From Flavobacteriales bacterium (GTDB lineage Bacteria > Bacteroidota > Bacteroidia > UBA10329), in contig JACJZQ010000003.1 in assembly GCA_020635495.1 (NCBI GenBank), forward strand, positions 227,548-291,547: a stretch of DNA of 64,000 nucleotides. The letters are read 5' to 3'. Under the pieces are notes generated by a model. It made no database searches, had not been told where the DNA came from, and saw nothing but the letters and a program-made list of their open reading frames with translations. Positions 44,324 through 52,406 of this stretch are shown here, piece by piece (the first letter of the stretch is position 1; each line of letters begins with the position of its first letter). The translations under genes and the position numbers were made by a program.

Positions 44324-45559
44324 TCACTCCTGCACTATTCGCAGCGTTTCCACAGGCTTGATGATCTTACGGACAGGGAGCCACGCGGCCAACAGACCTA
44401 TGGTGGCCACCACATGAAATACGTAGAGTACATCCATTGGCTGAACCTCAACAGGATATGCCTGAACGATGTAGTTGCCGCCTGAACTCAGTTTTACCAG
44501 TTCGAACTGAATCTGCGCGTAGCAGACCAGTAACCCGAGCACAAGGCCACCAACAGCTCCGATCATGGAAATGAAGATGCCTTCAAGAATGAAAATGCGC
44601 TGAATGAGTTCTTCGCTGGCGCCCATGCTGCGTAGAATGTTGATGTCCTTTTTCTTTTCGAGAATGAGCATGGTCAACGAACCGATGACATTGAAAATGG
44701 AGATCATGAGGATGAAAGAAAGAATCATGAAAACCGCCCATTTCTCACTCTTCATGATCTTGTAAAGCAACTCGTTCTGCTGGTAACGGTCTTTCACAAC
44801 GTAAGCAGAACCCAAGGTTTCTTGCAGCGATTCGCGCACTTCTGCCATGTTGGCTTTGGGGTCAAGCGCTAACTCCAACGAAGAAACGCGGCCTTCATGA
44901 TCCAACAGATCCCGCGCAAACGAGATGGGCGTTATCATGTATTTGAGGTCAAAATCGGCCTGAATGGAAAACACGCCCGTGGCAAAAAGTTGCTTTACAT
45001 TGAATGCTTTGCTCGGATCGATCGTAGCACTCGAACCCCGTTTGGGAACATACACCTGAATGGTATTTATCGGGTCGTTCACATTCACCGAAAGGTGGTA
45101 AGCCACTCCAGACCCGATCATGGCCGAGGGAGTTCCGTTCACGTGCATGGCCGCATCGCCATCAATGATCATGGTGTCAATGTCGGTCAGTTCATTGAAA
45201 TTGTCTGAAACACCTTTTATCCGTGCGAAATACTGCTTATCGCGATAGCGCAACAAGCAACTTTCTTCCAGCACTTCTACAATGCCGATAACGCCTTCTG
45301 TTTCCAGGATCTTATCCGTTGGGATGGTGCTTAGCTCCAGTGTTTTCCCTTCGGCCGGCCTGATGACCACGGGTGCTTCGAACACATTGTAAAGCGAGAT
45401 GACCAACCCTTCGAAACCATTGAAAACCGACAACACAATGACCATGGCTGCTGTTACCACGGCCACGCCCGCCACAGAAATGGCCGAAATGATGTTGATG
45501 GCGTTGTGCGACTTCTTCGAAAAGAGGTAGCGTCTTGCTATGAGAAACGAAAGATTCAA
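44324..45559 (-). CDS. LolC/LolE-like ABC permease (FtsX fold)
   Basis: A 411-residue permease of the lipoprotein-releasing type. The N terminus LSFLIARRYLFSKKSHNAINIISAISVAGVAVVTAAM is highly typical of LolC/E. A periplasmic domain of about 220 residues follows, then three membrane helices with IFNVIGSLTMLILEKKKDINILRSMGAS and the C-terminal VRKIIKPVETLR. It would extract lipoproteins from the inner membrane with a LolD ATPase. The start is TTG at 45559: an in-frame TAG lies two codons upstream and the next Met is residue 39, inside the first helix region. No ATPase gene is adjacent. Confidence 0.92.
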   Translation of the reverse strand: MNLSFLIARRYLFSKKSHNAINIISAISVAGVAVVTAAMVIVLSVFNGFEGLVISLYNVFEAPVVIRPAEGKTLELSTIPTDKILETEGVIGIVEVLEESCLLRYRDKQYFARIKGVSDNFNELTDIDTMIIDGDAAMHVNGTPSAMIGSGVAYHLSVNVNDPINTIQVYVPKRGSSATIDPSKAFNVKQLFATGVFSIQADFDLKYMITPISFARDLLDHEGRVSSLELALDPKANMAEVRESLQETLGSAYVVKDRYQQNELLYKIMKSEKWAVFMILSFILMISIFNVIGSLTMLILEKKKDINILRSMGASEELIQRIFILEGIFISMIGAVGGLVLGLLVCYAQIQFELVKLSSGGNYIVQAYPVEVQPMDVLYVFHVVATIGLLAAWLPVRKIIKPVETLRIVQE

Positions 45560-45567
45560 TGGTTTCT

Positions 45568-45650
45568 AATTACGAATGAAAAGTACGAACATGCGAATGT
45601 GGGCACCTCAGAGGTCGGCAAATTCGAATATTCGTATCCGATTCGCAATT
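45568..45650. repeat. Long imperfect palindrome, ATTCGTAATTCG-type repeat
   Basis: The left arm (AATTACGAATG...TACGAACATGCGAAT) and the right arm (AATTCGAATATTCGTATCCG...) are reverse complements with a few mismatches and meet at the central ACCTCAGAGGT near 45610. It fills the gap between rbfA and the permease gene on the same strand. A related element is at 51517-51634. Confidence 0.65.
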
Positions 45651-45657
45651 GGCAACC

Positions 45658-45996
45658 TTAACCGCCTTTTAGCAACTCATCGATGCGCTCAATATGATCC
45701 AGCGAATCATCAATGTAAAATTGCAGTTCTGGAACTACGCGCATCTCGGGCCGTTCTGAAGCAAGATACTTCCTTACTTCCCAATCGCGCTCTTTTATCT
45801 CCTTCAGCACCGCCTGTTTATCGGCCACGGCAAAAATGCTGAGATAGACCTTGGCCACGCCCAGATCTGGACTGACCCGAACAGCTGTTACGGTTATCAT
45901 TCCGCCCTTGGCGAAAGATGAACCGTTGCGTTGGAAATAGATGCCCAACTCTTGTTGGTAGACCTTAGAAACTTTCTTCTGACGCGTACTTTCCAT
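45658..45996 (-). CDS. rbfA: Ribosome-binding factor A
   Basis: A 112-residue KH-fold 30S maturation factor. Family features are STRQKKVSKVYQQELG at the N terminus, ITVTAVRVSPDLGVAKVYLSIF in the middle and RVVPELQFYIDDSLDHIERIDELL at the end. Length is normal. Its -7 box sits 5 nt before the ATG, so the message is predicted to be almost leaderless. It is divergent from the exporter gene. Confidence 0.95.
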   Translation of the reverse strand: MESTRQKKVSKVYQQELGIYFQRNGSSFAKGGMITVTAVRVSPDLGVAKVYLSIFAVADKQAVLKEIKERDWEVRKYLASERPEMRVVPELQFYIDDSLDHIERIDELLKGG

Positions 45997-46001
45997 TACG
46001 T

Positions 46002-46009
46002 CAAAAGTA
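46002..46009 (-). promoter_or_regulatory. -7 promoter box for rbfA
   Basis: The minus strand reads TACTTTTG, an exact TAnnTTTG match ending 5 nt before the ATG of rbfA at 45996. Confidence 0.55.
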
Positions 46010-46071
46010 CACGGAAGAATTTCGAAATACTACTTGCAGCTATTGCTCGTTACTTGCAACTCAACGAAAAG

Positions 46072-46079
46072 TATATTTG
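46072..46079 (+). promoter_or_regulatory. -7 promoter box for the MsbA-like exporter gene
   Basis: TATATTTG, an exact match ending 4 nt before ATG 46084. It supports that start over the longer ORF beginning at 45931, which would run across the rbfA promoter and start. Confidence 0.55.
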
Positions 46080-46083
46080 CCGT

Positions 46084-47925
46084 ATGCACAGCTATTGGGG
46101 AATCGTAGGACTGCTCAGAAACTACAAGGGTCTGGTGTTTGTGGTCGTGCTGATGAACATCCTTTCGGTCATTTTTTCCCTTTTCTCATTGACCATGGTT
46201 GTGCCGCTTTTGGGCGTATTGTTCGGTATACAACCCATTGTAACCGAAATGCCTCCGGTAACGCTCAACCCGAACAATCTCATTGACCTGTTTTACTATG
46301 AGGTCAGTCAGTTGATCTTGGATGAAACTGGGCAGATAACCTTGGATGGGCAAATGAAGGCGCTTGTTTTCATCTGCGTGTTTGTGGTGGTTACTTTCTT
46401 CTTGAAGAACATGTTCCGCTACTTGGCGCTGTTCTTCAGCGCACCGCTTAAGAATGGCGTGGTGAGGGACATCAGAAACCAGATCTACCACAAGGTGGTG
46501 AACTTGCCTCTCGCCTATTTTTCTGAAGAGAAGAAAGGGGATGTGATTGCCAAAATGACCAGCGATGTACAGGAGGTTGAAAGCTCCATCATGAGCTCCG
46601 TTGAGGTTGTTTTCAAGGAGCCTTTTACCATTATTTTCTTCCTCGGAACATTGATCGTTTGGAGCCCAGAATTGACCATGTTCGTACTGATTCTGCTACC
46701 GGTAACCGGTCTACTAATTGGAAGGGTTGGTAAGAGTCTGAAACGGTCTTCCAAAAAGGTTCAAAAACAGATGGGAGTGCTTGTTTCGGCCATGATAGAG
46801 ACACTCTCTGGCCTTCGGATAATCAAGGCATTCAACGCCATCGATACTTCTTACGAGAAGTTCCAACGGATCAACGAGGAGTACAAAAACCAGAAGGTTC
46901 GGATGATTCGTAAACAGCACTTGGCCAGTCCACTGAGCGAAGTTCTGGGTACGTTGGTAATGGTAACCGTGATCTACTATGGCGGCTCGTTGGTACTGGG
47001 TGGTGGCGACCTGAAAGCCGACCTTTTCATCGGTTACATTGTGGTTTTCTCACAGCTCATTCAGCCTTCAAAAGCGCTTACATCTTCGATTTACATGATA
47101 CAGAAAGGCATGGCTGCCGCTGAGCGTATCAGTACGGTGCTCGATGCCGAAGAGACCATCAGTGAAAAGCCGAACGCGGTCACGCTCGAGAAGTTTGAGA
47201 AGCAGATAGAATTTAAAGACGTGAGCTTTTCTTACGATAACGGCATGGAGGTGCTGTCCAACGTAAACCTCACGATCAAACGTGGTAAAACAGTAGCGAT
47301 CGTTGGCCCGTCAGGAGCAGGGAAAACCACATTGGTTGATCTTGTGCCCCGCTTTTACGACCCTTGCGAAGGCGCAGTGCTTATTGATGGAATAGACACG
47401 CGCGACATGAAAGCGTGGGATCTTCGCGCCAAATTGGGAATCGTTACCCAGGAAGCCATTCTCTTCAACGATACGGTTTACAACAACATCGCTTTCGGTT
47501 TGAAAGATGTGCCCGAATCTGAAGTGATGAATGCCGCCAAAGTTGCCAACGCACACGATTTCATTGTGCAGATGGACAAAGGCTACCACACCAGCATCGG
47601 TGAAGATGGCAGCAAGCTTTCGGGTGGTCAACGACAACGGATAAGCATTGCCAGAGCCATTCTTCACAACCCTCCGATTTTGATATTGGATGAAGCAACA
47701 TCTGCGTTGGATGCTGAAAGCGAAAAACTCGTTCAGGATGCACTTTTCAAACTCATGGAAAACCGAACTTCGCTTATCATCGCACACCGATTGTCAACGA
47801 TTCAGTATGCTGATGAGATCATTGTCATTGACCAAGGAAAGATCATAGAGCGTGGCAATCACATGGGACTGATTGCCCACAATGGGGTTTACAAGAAACT
47901 GTATGAAATGCAGGCGTTCGTTTAG
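46084..47925 (+). CDS. ABC exporter, MsbA-like (fused permease and ATPase)
   Basis: A 613-residue half-transporter. The N-terminal membrane domain (six helices, about residues 15-330) is followed by the ATPase domain: Walker A GPSGAGKTTLVDLVPRFYDP, the Q-loop VTQEAILFND, signature LSGGQRQRISIARAIL, Walker B ILILDEATSALDAESE and H-loop IIAHRLST. It resembles the MsbA family that flips lipid A or other lipids, but multidrug exporters share these features. ATG 46084 is preferred because of the box 4 nt upstream. Its stop codon touches a palindromic repeat. Confidence 0.93.
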   Translation: MHSYWGIVGLLRNYKGLVFVVVLMNILSVIFSLFSLTMVVPLLGVLFGIQPIVTEMPPVTLNPNNLIDLFYYEVSQLILDETGQITLDGQMKALVFICVFVVVTFFLKNMFRYLALFFSAPLKNGVVRDIRNQIYHKVVNLPLAYFSEEKKGDVIAKMTSDVQEVESSIMSSVEVVFKEPFTIIFFLGTLIVWSPELTMFVLILLPVTGLLIGRVGKSLKRSSKKVQKQMGVLVSAMIETLSGLRIIKAFNAIDTSYEKFQRINEEYKNQKVRMIRKQHLASPLSEVLGTLVMVTVIYYGGSLVLGGGDLKADLFIGYIVVFSQLIQPSKALTSSIYMIQKGMAAAERISTVLDAEETISEKPNAVTLEKFEKQIEFKDVSFSYDNGMEVLSNVNLTIKRGKTVAIVGPSGAGKTTLVDLVPRFYDPCEGAVLIDGIDTRDMKAWDLRAKLGIVTQEAILFNDTVYNNIAFGLKDVPESEVMNAAKVANAHDFIVQMDKGYHTSIGEDGSKLSGGQRQRISIARAILHNPPILILDEATSALDAESEKLVQDALFKLMENRTSLIIAHRLSTIQYADEIIVIDQGKIIERGNHMGLIAHNGVYKKLYEMQAFV

Positions 47926-47990
47926 TTCAAGGTTCCGAGGTTAAGGTTTAACGTAAACCCACCTTGAACTTTGAACATTAAACCTTGAAC
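47925..47990. repeat. GTTCAAGGTTC-type palindrome, ORF-free copy
   Basis: The left end GTTCAAGGTTCCGAG is identical to that of the element at 50964-51015. The right end AAACCTTGAAC pairs with GTTCAAGGTTT. The interior is an imperfect palindrome. It fills the gap between two convergent genes; the base G of the exporter's TAG stop is its first base, and its right end encodes the last codons (RFKV-stop) of the opposing gene. Confidence 0.7.
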
Positions 47991-49438
47991 CGTTTTACCC
48001 AAGCCCCGAAATCGAACAACGCGAACAGCGGCTTCTCCTCGGCTTTCTGACACAGTTCCGAGCAATCCGAATCCAGCTTTGCCCAAAGCTTTTTCCATTC
48101 TGAAGCCTCGGCACGAAGCAATTCGCCATAGTGCCTGAACAGTCGTTGTGCCGTATCCGAACCCAGCCCTTGCGCATCGCGCTTTTGGCTTCGCAACAGC
48201 GATTCCACCAGTTCAAGGTCGCCCAGTTCGTACCGCACCATTATGATCAAAAGGGAAGCCAGTTGTCGCGTAAGCATGCTCGCCTCACCAGGCATCTCCA
48301 GAATGGCGCGTATCCATCTTTTGGAGGTCTGATACTCACCGGCCATGACGTGCAGCACCATTCCGTTGTAAAGAAAAACCAATCGGAACGGTTCCTTCAC
48401 AGGTTCAAATGCTGCCGTTACCTCGGCCCAAAGTTCATCGGCCCGCTTTGCTCCTTGGCTAAAATTGTTTTCGTGGAAATACGCTTGCAATTCATGGTTG
48501 GCGGCATAAACAGTGGTCAGCTCTTTTACGTTCTTCAGGTCTTTGAAGATCGGGGTCGATGGCGCATCGCGCAGCTGGTTCAGCCAGTCGGTGAACTCGG
48601 GCGTAAAGCCCTTTGCCGAGAGTTTACTGACATAGCTGTTCAGTCGGTTGAAGTAATCCTGCGCGCGACCAGCGGCCAAGGCTGGTACGCTACGCAACAA
48701 TTGCAACGACTGCAAATAGCTCTGTTCGGATGATTCCGGATCCAACAAAAGTGAGTGGCAAATACCCCAGAACGTGTGGAAATAGTACTTGGAAACAGGT
48801 GTTACAGCCCGTTCAATATCCTTCATCAACTGATGCTGGATCAGCTCATCCAATCGCGCACGTTCAGAATCATCACGCACCGAACCCGATCCCAAACGGA
48901 TGTTGAGCAACTCGCGGATGAGGGAATAATAGACCGATTCGTTCAGCATGTTATTCAGATACTGTTGCTCACGCTCCAACAACTGACGGTTCACCACAAT
49001 CCCATCGCCATACTGCATGGTTTTGAGCAACTGAACCGCTTGCAAGGCGGTATTCCAAAACAGGCCATCAGCGGCCCGTTGCTCCAGTTTTTTCAGCAAT
49101 TCCACAGCATCAGCGGTGCAACCGTGAGCATGCAACGCAACTGCCTTCCGGATGCCATGTTCCGTGGTGCTTCGCTCTCCGCTTTCACGGCCAAAGTGAA
49201 CCAGCGCATCCAATATCTGGTGCTTGAGGTGATTCTTGGTGACGGGCAAATTCGCGGCCCACTTCTCTGCGTCATACCGTTGGCGGATGTCATTATCGGT
49301 CAGAGATGGGTCTTTTATCAGCACCTCGAACAACGAAAGATGGTTGGCACCATCGCCCGAACGCTGGGCGTAAAGCCTGAAATACCTCTTTTCGGAGGCA
49401 CTCAGACCTTTAATCAGTTTCCGTAGTGAATCGTCCAT
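47978..49438 (-). CDS. Helical-repeat protein of unknown function
   Basis: A 486-residue protein without signal peptide or membrane helix. It begins MDDSLRKLIKGLSASEKRYFRLYA, a pattern I associate with a family of uncharacterised Bacteroidota proteins, and the rest is predicted all-helical with TPR-like pairs (AVELLKKLEQRAADGLFWNTALQAVQLLKTM, YFNRLNSYVSKLSAKGF). It is probably a cytosolic scaffold. No enzymatic motif. The last residues are encoded within the flanking palindromic repeat. A TATCTTCG box (7 of 8) lies close upstream of the ATG. Confidence 0.75.
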   Translation of the reverse strand: MDDSLRKLIKGLSASEKRYFRLYAQRSGDGANHLSLFEVLIKDPSLTDNDIRQRYDAEKWAANLPVTKNHLKHQILDALVHFGRESGERSTTEHGIRKAVALHAHGCTADAVELLKKLEQRAADGLFWNTALQAVQLLKTMQYGDGIVVNRQLLEREQQYLNNMLNESVYYSLIRELLNIRLGSGSVRDDSERARLDELIQHQLMKDIERAVTPVSKYYFHTFWGICHSLLLDPESSEQSYLQSLQLLRSVPALAAGRAQDYFNRLNSYVSKLSAKGFTPEFTDWLNQLRDAPSTPIFKDLKNVKELTTVYAANHELQAYFHENNFSQGAKRADELWAEVTAAFEPVKEPFRLVFLYNGMVLHVMAGEYQTSKRWIRAILEMPGEASMLTRQLASLLIIMVRYELGDLELVESLLRSQKRDAQGLGSDTAQRLFRHYGELLRAEASEWKKLWAKLDSDCSELCQKAEEKPLFALFDFGAWVKRFKV

Positions 49439-49566
49439 TTTGTATTAGGAACGAAGATAGAATTCGGTTCGATGATGCACTCCAGACCTTTAATGTTTGC
49501 AAAACTCTGTTTTTAAGGAATACTCCGTGAAAACGTAATTCGAGGCTGAATTCTAACTCCATCAAC

Positions 49567-50952
49567 ATGAAAAAATCTCTCCTCTTCCTTTTGCTTGCAT
49601 GCGCTGGTTCAGTTCATGCTCAAACGATTGCTGCCGGTGGCGCTCACAGCGTTTATATCTGTCCTAATGGTTCGGCCGTGTCGGTCGGGCGCAATCAGGC
49701 CGGACAGTTGGGCTGGGGCCAATTGATACCGCAAACCAATGAAACAGTCGATGTTCAGAACCTGACCGGAATTGCCGCTGTTTCGGCAAACGATGAGCAC
49801 ACGCTTTTCTTGATGGACGATGGCACGGTTTACGCCTGCGGACGAAATTGGGATGGACGCCTTGGGTTGGGGTCTTACTCGGGCACCAATGTTCCACTAC
49901 AGATATCTACACTTTCAGATGTGGTTGCAGTATCTGCCGGGCGTTTTCATTCGCTTTTCCTTAAAAGTGACGGGACCGTTTGGGCCGCGGGCGATAACCA
50001 ATACGGAGCACTGGGCGATGGTTCAAATACTACACGCAATGTTCCAGTACAGGTAAACAACCTTACGGGGGTCACCGCCATTGCGGCCGGAGCCTACTTC
50101 TCCTTGTTCCTCATGCCGAATGGCGATGTATATGGTTGTGGATACAATGACGATGGTCAGCTCGGGACTCAGAATTACAACAACTCAAACGAACCCGTTG
50201 CCATGGTGGTAAGTAGTGTTTCCAAAATTGCTGCCGGATACGCACACTCGCTGATGTTGAAGACCGATGGCACGGTTTGGTCCTGTGGCCGCAACGACCT
50301 TGGTCAGCTTGCACTTGGCGGCAATGGCGGTTCGGTAACGCCAACTGTGCTTCAAACAGGATTGGGACAGGTGAGTGCCATAGCTGGCGGATATGCCCAT
50401 TCACTTTTCCTTCGTACAGATGGAACGGTTTGGGCCGCAGGAGATGATACTTACGGTCAATTGGGTGATGATGCAAACTTCGTTGGGAACGGTTTTCCGC
50501 AACAGGTAAGCGGGTTGACCGAGATAGCGGAAATAGCTGCTGGAGACAATCACAGCGTATTCAAAAAATCGGATGGAACATACTTTGGCTGCGGAAGCAA
50601 TGAACTGGGCCAATTGGCCAATGGAACCAACGGTGGTGGCAACTTTGAACCAGAACCCATCGAGTCAACCATCAATTGTGCGGTGACAGCCGTTGATGAG
50701 CCGATCGGAACATCATCAACAGAACTGATCTGCTACCCGAATCCAGCAACAGACCTTGTGGCGGTCGTAACTGATTCGGAGGCCAACTTCTCGATAGAGG
50801 TTTTTGATGCGATGGGTAGAATTGTGTTCGCATCAACAATGAAGCAGCGTATGGAAATATCTTTGGAGCAACTGCCATCTGGTGCTTACATGGTGCAGAT
50901 TACAGATCTGGAAACAGGCAAACGTACCTCCAACAGGATTTTGAAGCTGTAA
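49567..50952 (+). CDS. RCC1-repeat beta-propeller protein with T9SS sorting domain
   Basis: A 461-residue secreted protein with a signal peptide (MKKSLLFLLLACAGSVHAQ). About seven repeats of 50 or so residues follow the RCC1 pattern: AAGxxHSLFLxxDGTVWAAGDNxYGQLGDG, the unit being recognisable at TIAAGGAHSVYICPNG, VAVSAGRFHSLFLKSDG, IAAGYAHSLMLKTDG and further on. They should form a seven-bladed propeller. The C terminus is a type A sorting domain (YPNPATDLVAVV). It could bind proteins or glycans outside the cell. The partner is unknown. Confidence 0.88.
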   Translation: MKKSLLFLLLACAGSVHAQTIAAGGAHSVYICPNGSAVSVGRNQAGQLGWGQLIPQTNETVDVQNLTGIAAVSANDEHTLFLMDDGTVYACGRNWDGRLGLGSYSGTNVPLQISTLSDVVAVSAGRFHSLFLKSDGTVWAAGDNQYGALGDGSNTTRNVPVQVNNLTGVTAIAAGAYFSLFLMPNGDVYGCGYNDDGQLGTQNYNNSNEPVAMVVSSVSKIAAGYAHSLMLKTDGTVWSCGRNDLGQLALGGNGGSVTPTVLQTGLGQVSAIAGGYAHSLFLRTDGTVWAAGDDTYGQLGDDANFVGNGFPQQVSGLTEIAEIAAGDNHSVFKKSDGTYFGCGSNELGQLANGTNGGGNFEPEPIESTINCAVTAVDEPIGTSSTELICYPNPATDLVAVVTDSEANFSIEVFDAMGRIVFASTMKQRMEISLEQLPSGAYMVQITDLETGKRTSNRILKL

Positions 50953-50963
50953 GCTTCGTTGAT

Positions 50964-51015
50964 GTTCAAGGTTCCGAGTTCAATGTGAGTTCACTTTGAC
51001 CTCGGAACCTTGAAC
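50964..51015. repeat. Near-perfect 52-bp palindrome, GTTCAAGGTTC-type
   Basis: Two 25-nt arms with two mismatches and a 2-nt centre: GTTCAAGGTTCCGAG at the left and CTCGGAACCTTGAAC at the right are perfect complements. It lies between convergent genes, is followed on the plus strand by ATTTTTT, and overlaps the stop of the DUF2480 gene by one base. It could serve as a bidirectional terminator. The same end occurs at 47925, and a related one around the four-helix-bundle gene. Confidence 0.85.
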
Positions 51016-51515
51016 TATTTTTTGAATAGCGGCACCGTACTACAAGCCTCTCCGTACATCACACTTTTTGCAACGGGTGTGAGCTTGGAAACGAACTCCA
51101 CGAACGCGGAGGTCGGAACAGGATACTTACTACAGCCTTTTACGATCACCCGCTCATCTTGGAATTGCGATAGGTCGAGGTTGGATAGCGCTTCTTGATA
51201 AAGCACCGTTTCCAAGGTTTCTGAAGTTCCCATCACCACTCGTTTGGCAACAGGTTGCAGATAAGTGGCGGCCAACATGTAAGACCACTGTGGTACGATG
51301 GCATCGGCCGTGCATTCAATATTCACGAACGCATTTTGGTACGTGATCCAATCAAGGTCTTTCAATTGCTGGCGGTAATCTTTCTCGCGGAGGATCAATC
51401 CTTCAAAAAGAAAATCTTTCAGGTCGAATATCCTTCTCGGACCAACTTGGTAAAGGTCTTCCAAGTTGAAGGTGATGAGGCCGCTTTCGGCAACCTTGTT
51501 TCTTATTTCGTCCAT
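51015..51515 (-). CDS. DUF2480 family protein
   Basis: A 166-residue protein (MDEIRNKVAESGLITFNLEDL, then RDWITYQ-like DLDWITYQNAFVNIE, CTADAIVPQWSYML and the terminal MYGEACSTVPLFKK). These are marks of DUF2480, a Bacteroidota family that commonly accompanies suf genes. Function unknown; a link to Fe-S metabolism is inferred from position at the end of the suf run. The two conserved cysteines (near CTADA and GEACSTVP) may bind metal. Confidence 0.78.
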   Translation of the reverse strand: MDEIRNKVAESGLITFNLEDLYQVGPRRIFDLKDFLFEGLILREKDYRQQLKDLDWITYQNAFVNIECTADAIVPQWSYMLAATYLQPVAKRVVMGTSETLETVLYQEALSNLDLSQFQDERVIVKGCSKYPVPTSAFVEFVSKLTPVAKSVMYGEACSTVPLFKK

Positions 51516-51516
51516 G

Positions 51517-51634
51517 GTTTCGAATTACTAATTCCGCTTACGCGGTACGAATATCCGAATGCCCTTCGATCGAAGCTCAGTCCGTTCAGCTGACCCAGTT
51601 CGTCATATTCGTATGCTATTCGTAATTCGTAACC
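51517..51634. repeat. Imperfect palindrome, ATTCGTAATTCG-type repeat
   Basis: The left side has CGAATTAC...TACGAATATCCGAATG and the right side ATATTCGTATGC...ATTCGTAATTCG, which are reverse complements with gaps. It fills the 123-bp gap between the DUF2480 and SufT-like genes. Same type as 45568-45650. Nothing else recognisable is in this gap. Confidence 0.5.
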
Positions 51635-51638
51635 CATT

Positions 51639-51965
51639 TTACATGAAACCCAGCTCAAGCAAAGCCGCCTCGCTCATCATGTCCTTGTCCCAAGGTGGGT
51701 CGAAGGTGAGGGTCACCTTTCCTTCGGTCACTCCTTTTACGCCACGGACTTTTTCTTCCACTTCCAGAGGCAAACTCTCGGCAACGGGGCAACTTGGCGA
51801 GGTCAACGTCATCAGCACATCGGCTTTACCATCGGCATCCACTTTCACTTCGTAGATCAACCCCAACTCATAAATGTCCACTGGAATTTCTGGGTCATAA
51901 ACCGTGCGCAGCACATCAATGATGCGCTCCTCCAGTTGCTTTATATCATCGTACGAAAGGCTCAT
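51639..51965 (-). CDS. MIP18/DUF59-family Fe-S assembly protein (SufT-like)
   Basis: A 108-residue DUF59 protein. Features are VLRTVYDPEIPVDIYELGLIYEV, MTLTSPSCPVAESLPLEVEEKVR and VTFDPPWDKDMMSEAALLELG, with the conserved Cys in SPSCP. Such proteins help deliver Fe-S clusters, and in many bacteria they are encoded with suf genes. Its ATG overlaps the stop codon that sufE would have had before its frameshifts (TCATGA), which shows that the two were translated in coupled fashion in the ancestor. Confidence 0.92.
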   Translation of the reverse strand: MSLSYDDIKQLEERIIDVLRTVYDPEIPVDIYELGLIYEVKVDADGKADVLMTLTSPSCPVAESLPLEVEEKVRGVKGVTEGKVTLTFDPPWDKDMMSEAALLELGFM

Positions 51966-52406
51966 GACGGGTTATTCATCTGGGTTTTGAATGCCAGCGC
52001 GTACAGTTCATCTGCTTCACCATGCTCACCAATCCGTTCGAGCGCGTTGGCGACAAATGTTCCTTCAATCCGATCTGGTCGATGAAGGTCATATCGGCAT
52101 TCACAATATCATCTGGTTTTCGCCCGAAAGCACACGGATCGACAGGTTGATGATGCCCTTGGTGATAATGGCATCGCTATCGGCCGTGAAGATCACTTTG
52201 CCGTTTTCCAGCTTCGCGTGAAGCCAAACACGGCTCTGACAGCCCTTGATCAGCAGGTCGTCCGTCTTCAGGCTTTCCTCGATCAGCGGCAGTTCTTTCC
52301 CAAGCCCGATAATGTGCTCGTACTTGTCCATCCAATCATCAAAAAGCGAAAACTCCTCGATGATTTCCTGTTCCTTCGCTTCAATATTTCCCACAGTTCC
52401 TACCAT
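51962..52406 (-). pseudogene. sufE: SufE sulfur acceptor, frameshifted twice as given
   Basis: SufE takes persulfide sulfur from SufS. The reading frame from ATG 52406 encodes 100 or so good SufE residues including the catalytic Cys in LLIKGCQSRVWL and then stops early at 52101. Adding one base in the T run at 52117-52120 restores GE(K)PDDIVNADMTFIDQIGLK and then EHLSPTRSNGLVSM. A second missing base near 52006 must be restored to continue with LYALAFKTQMNN and reach the TGA at 51962-51964, which overlaps the next gene. So two single-base losses separate it from an intact gene of about 148 residues. Confidence 0.85.

Noticed and set aside
45931..46083. N-terminal extension of the MsbA-like exporter from 45931
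   Set aside because: It would overlap the rbfA start and both promoter boxes; ATG 46084 begins the normal first helix.
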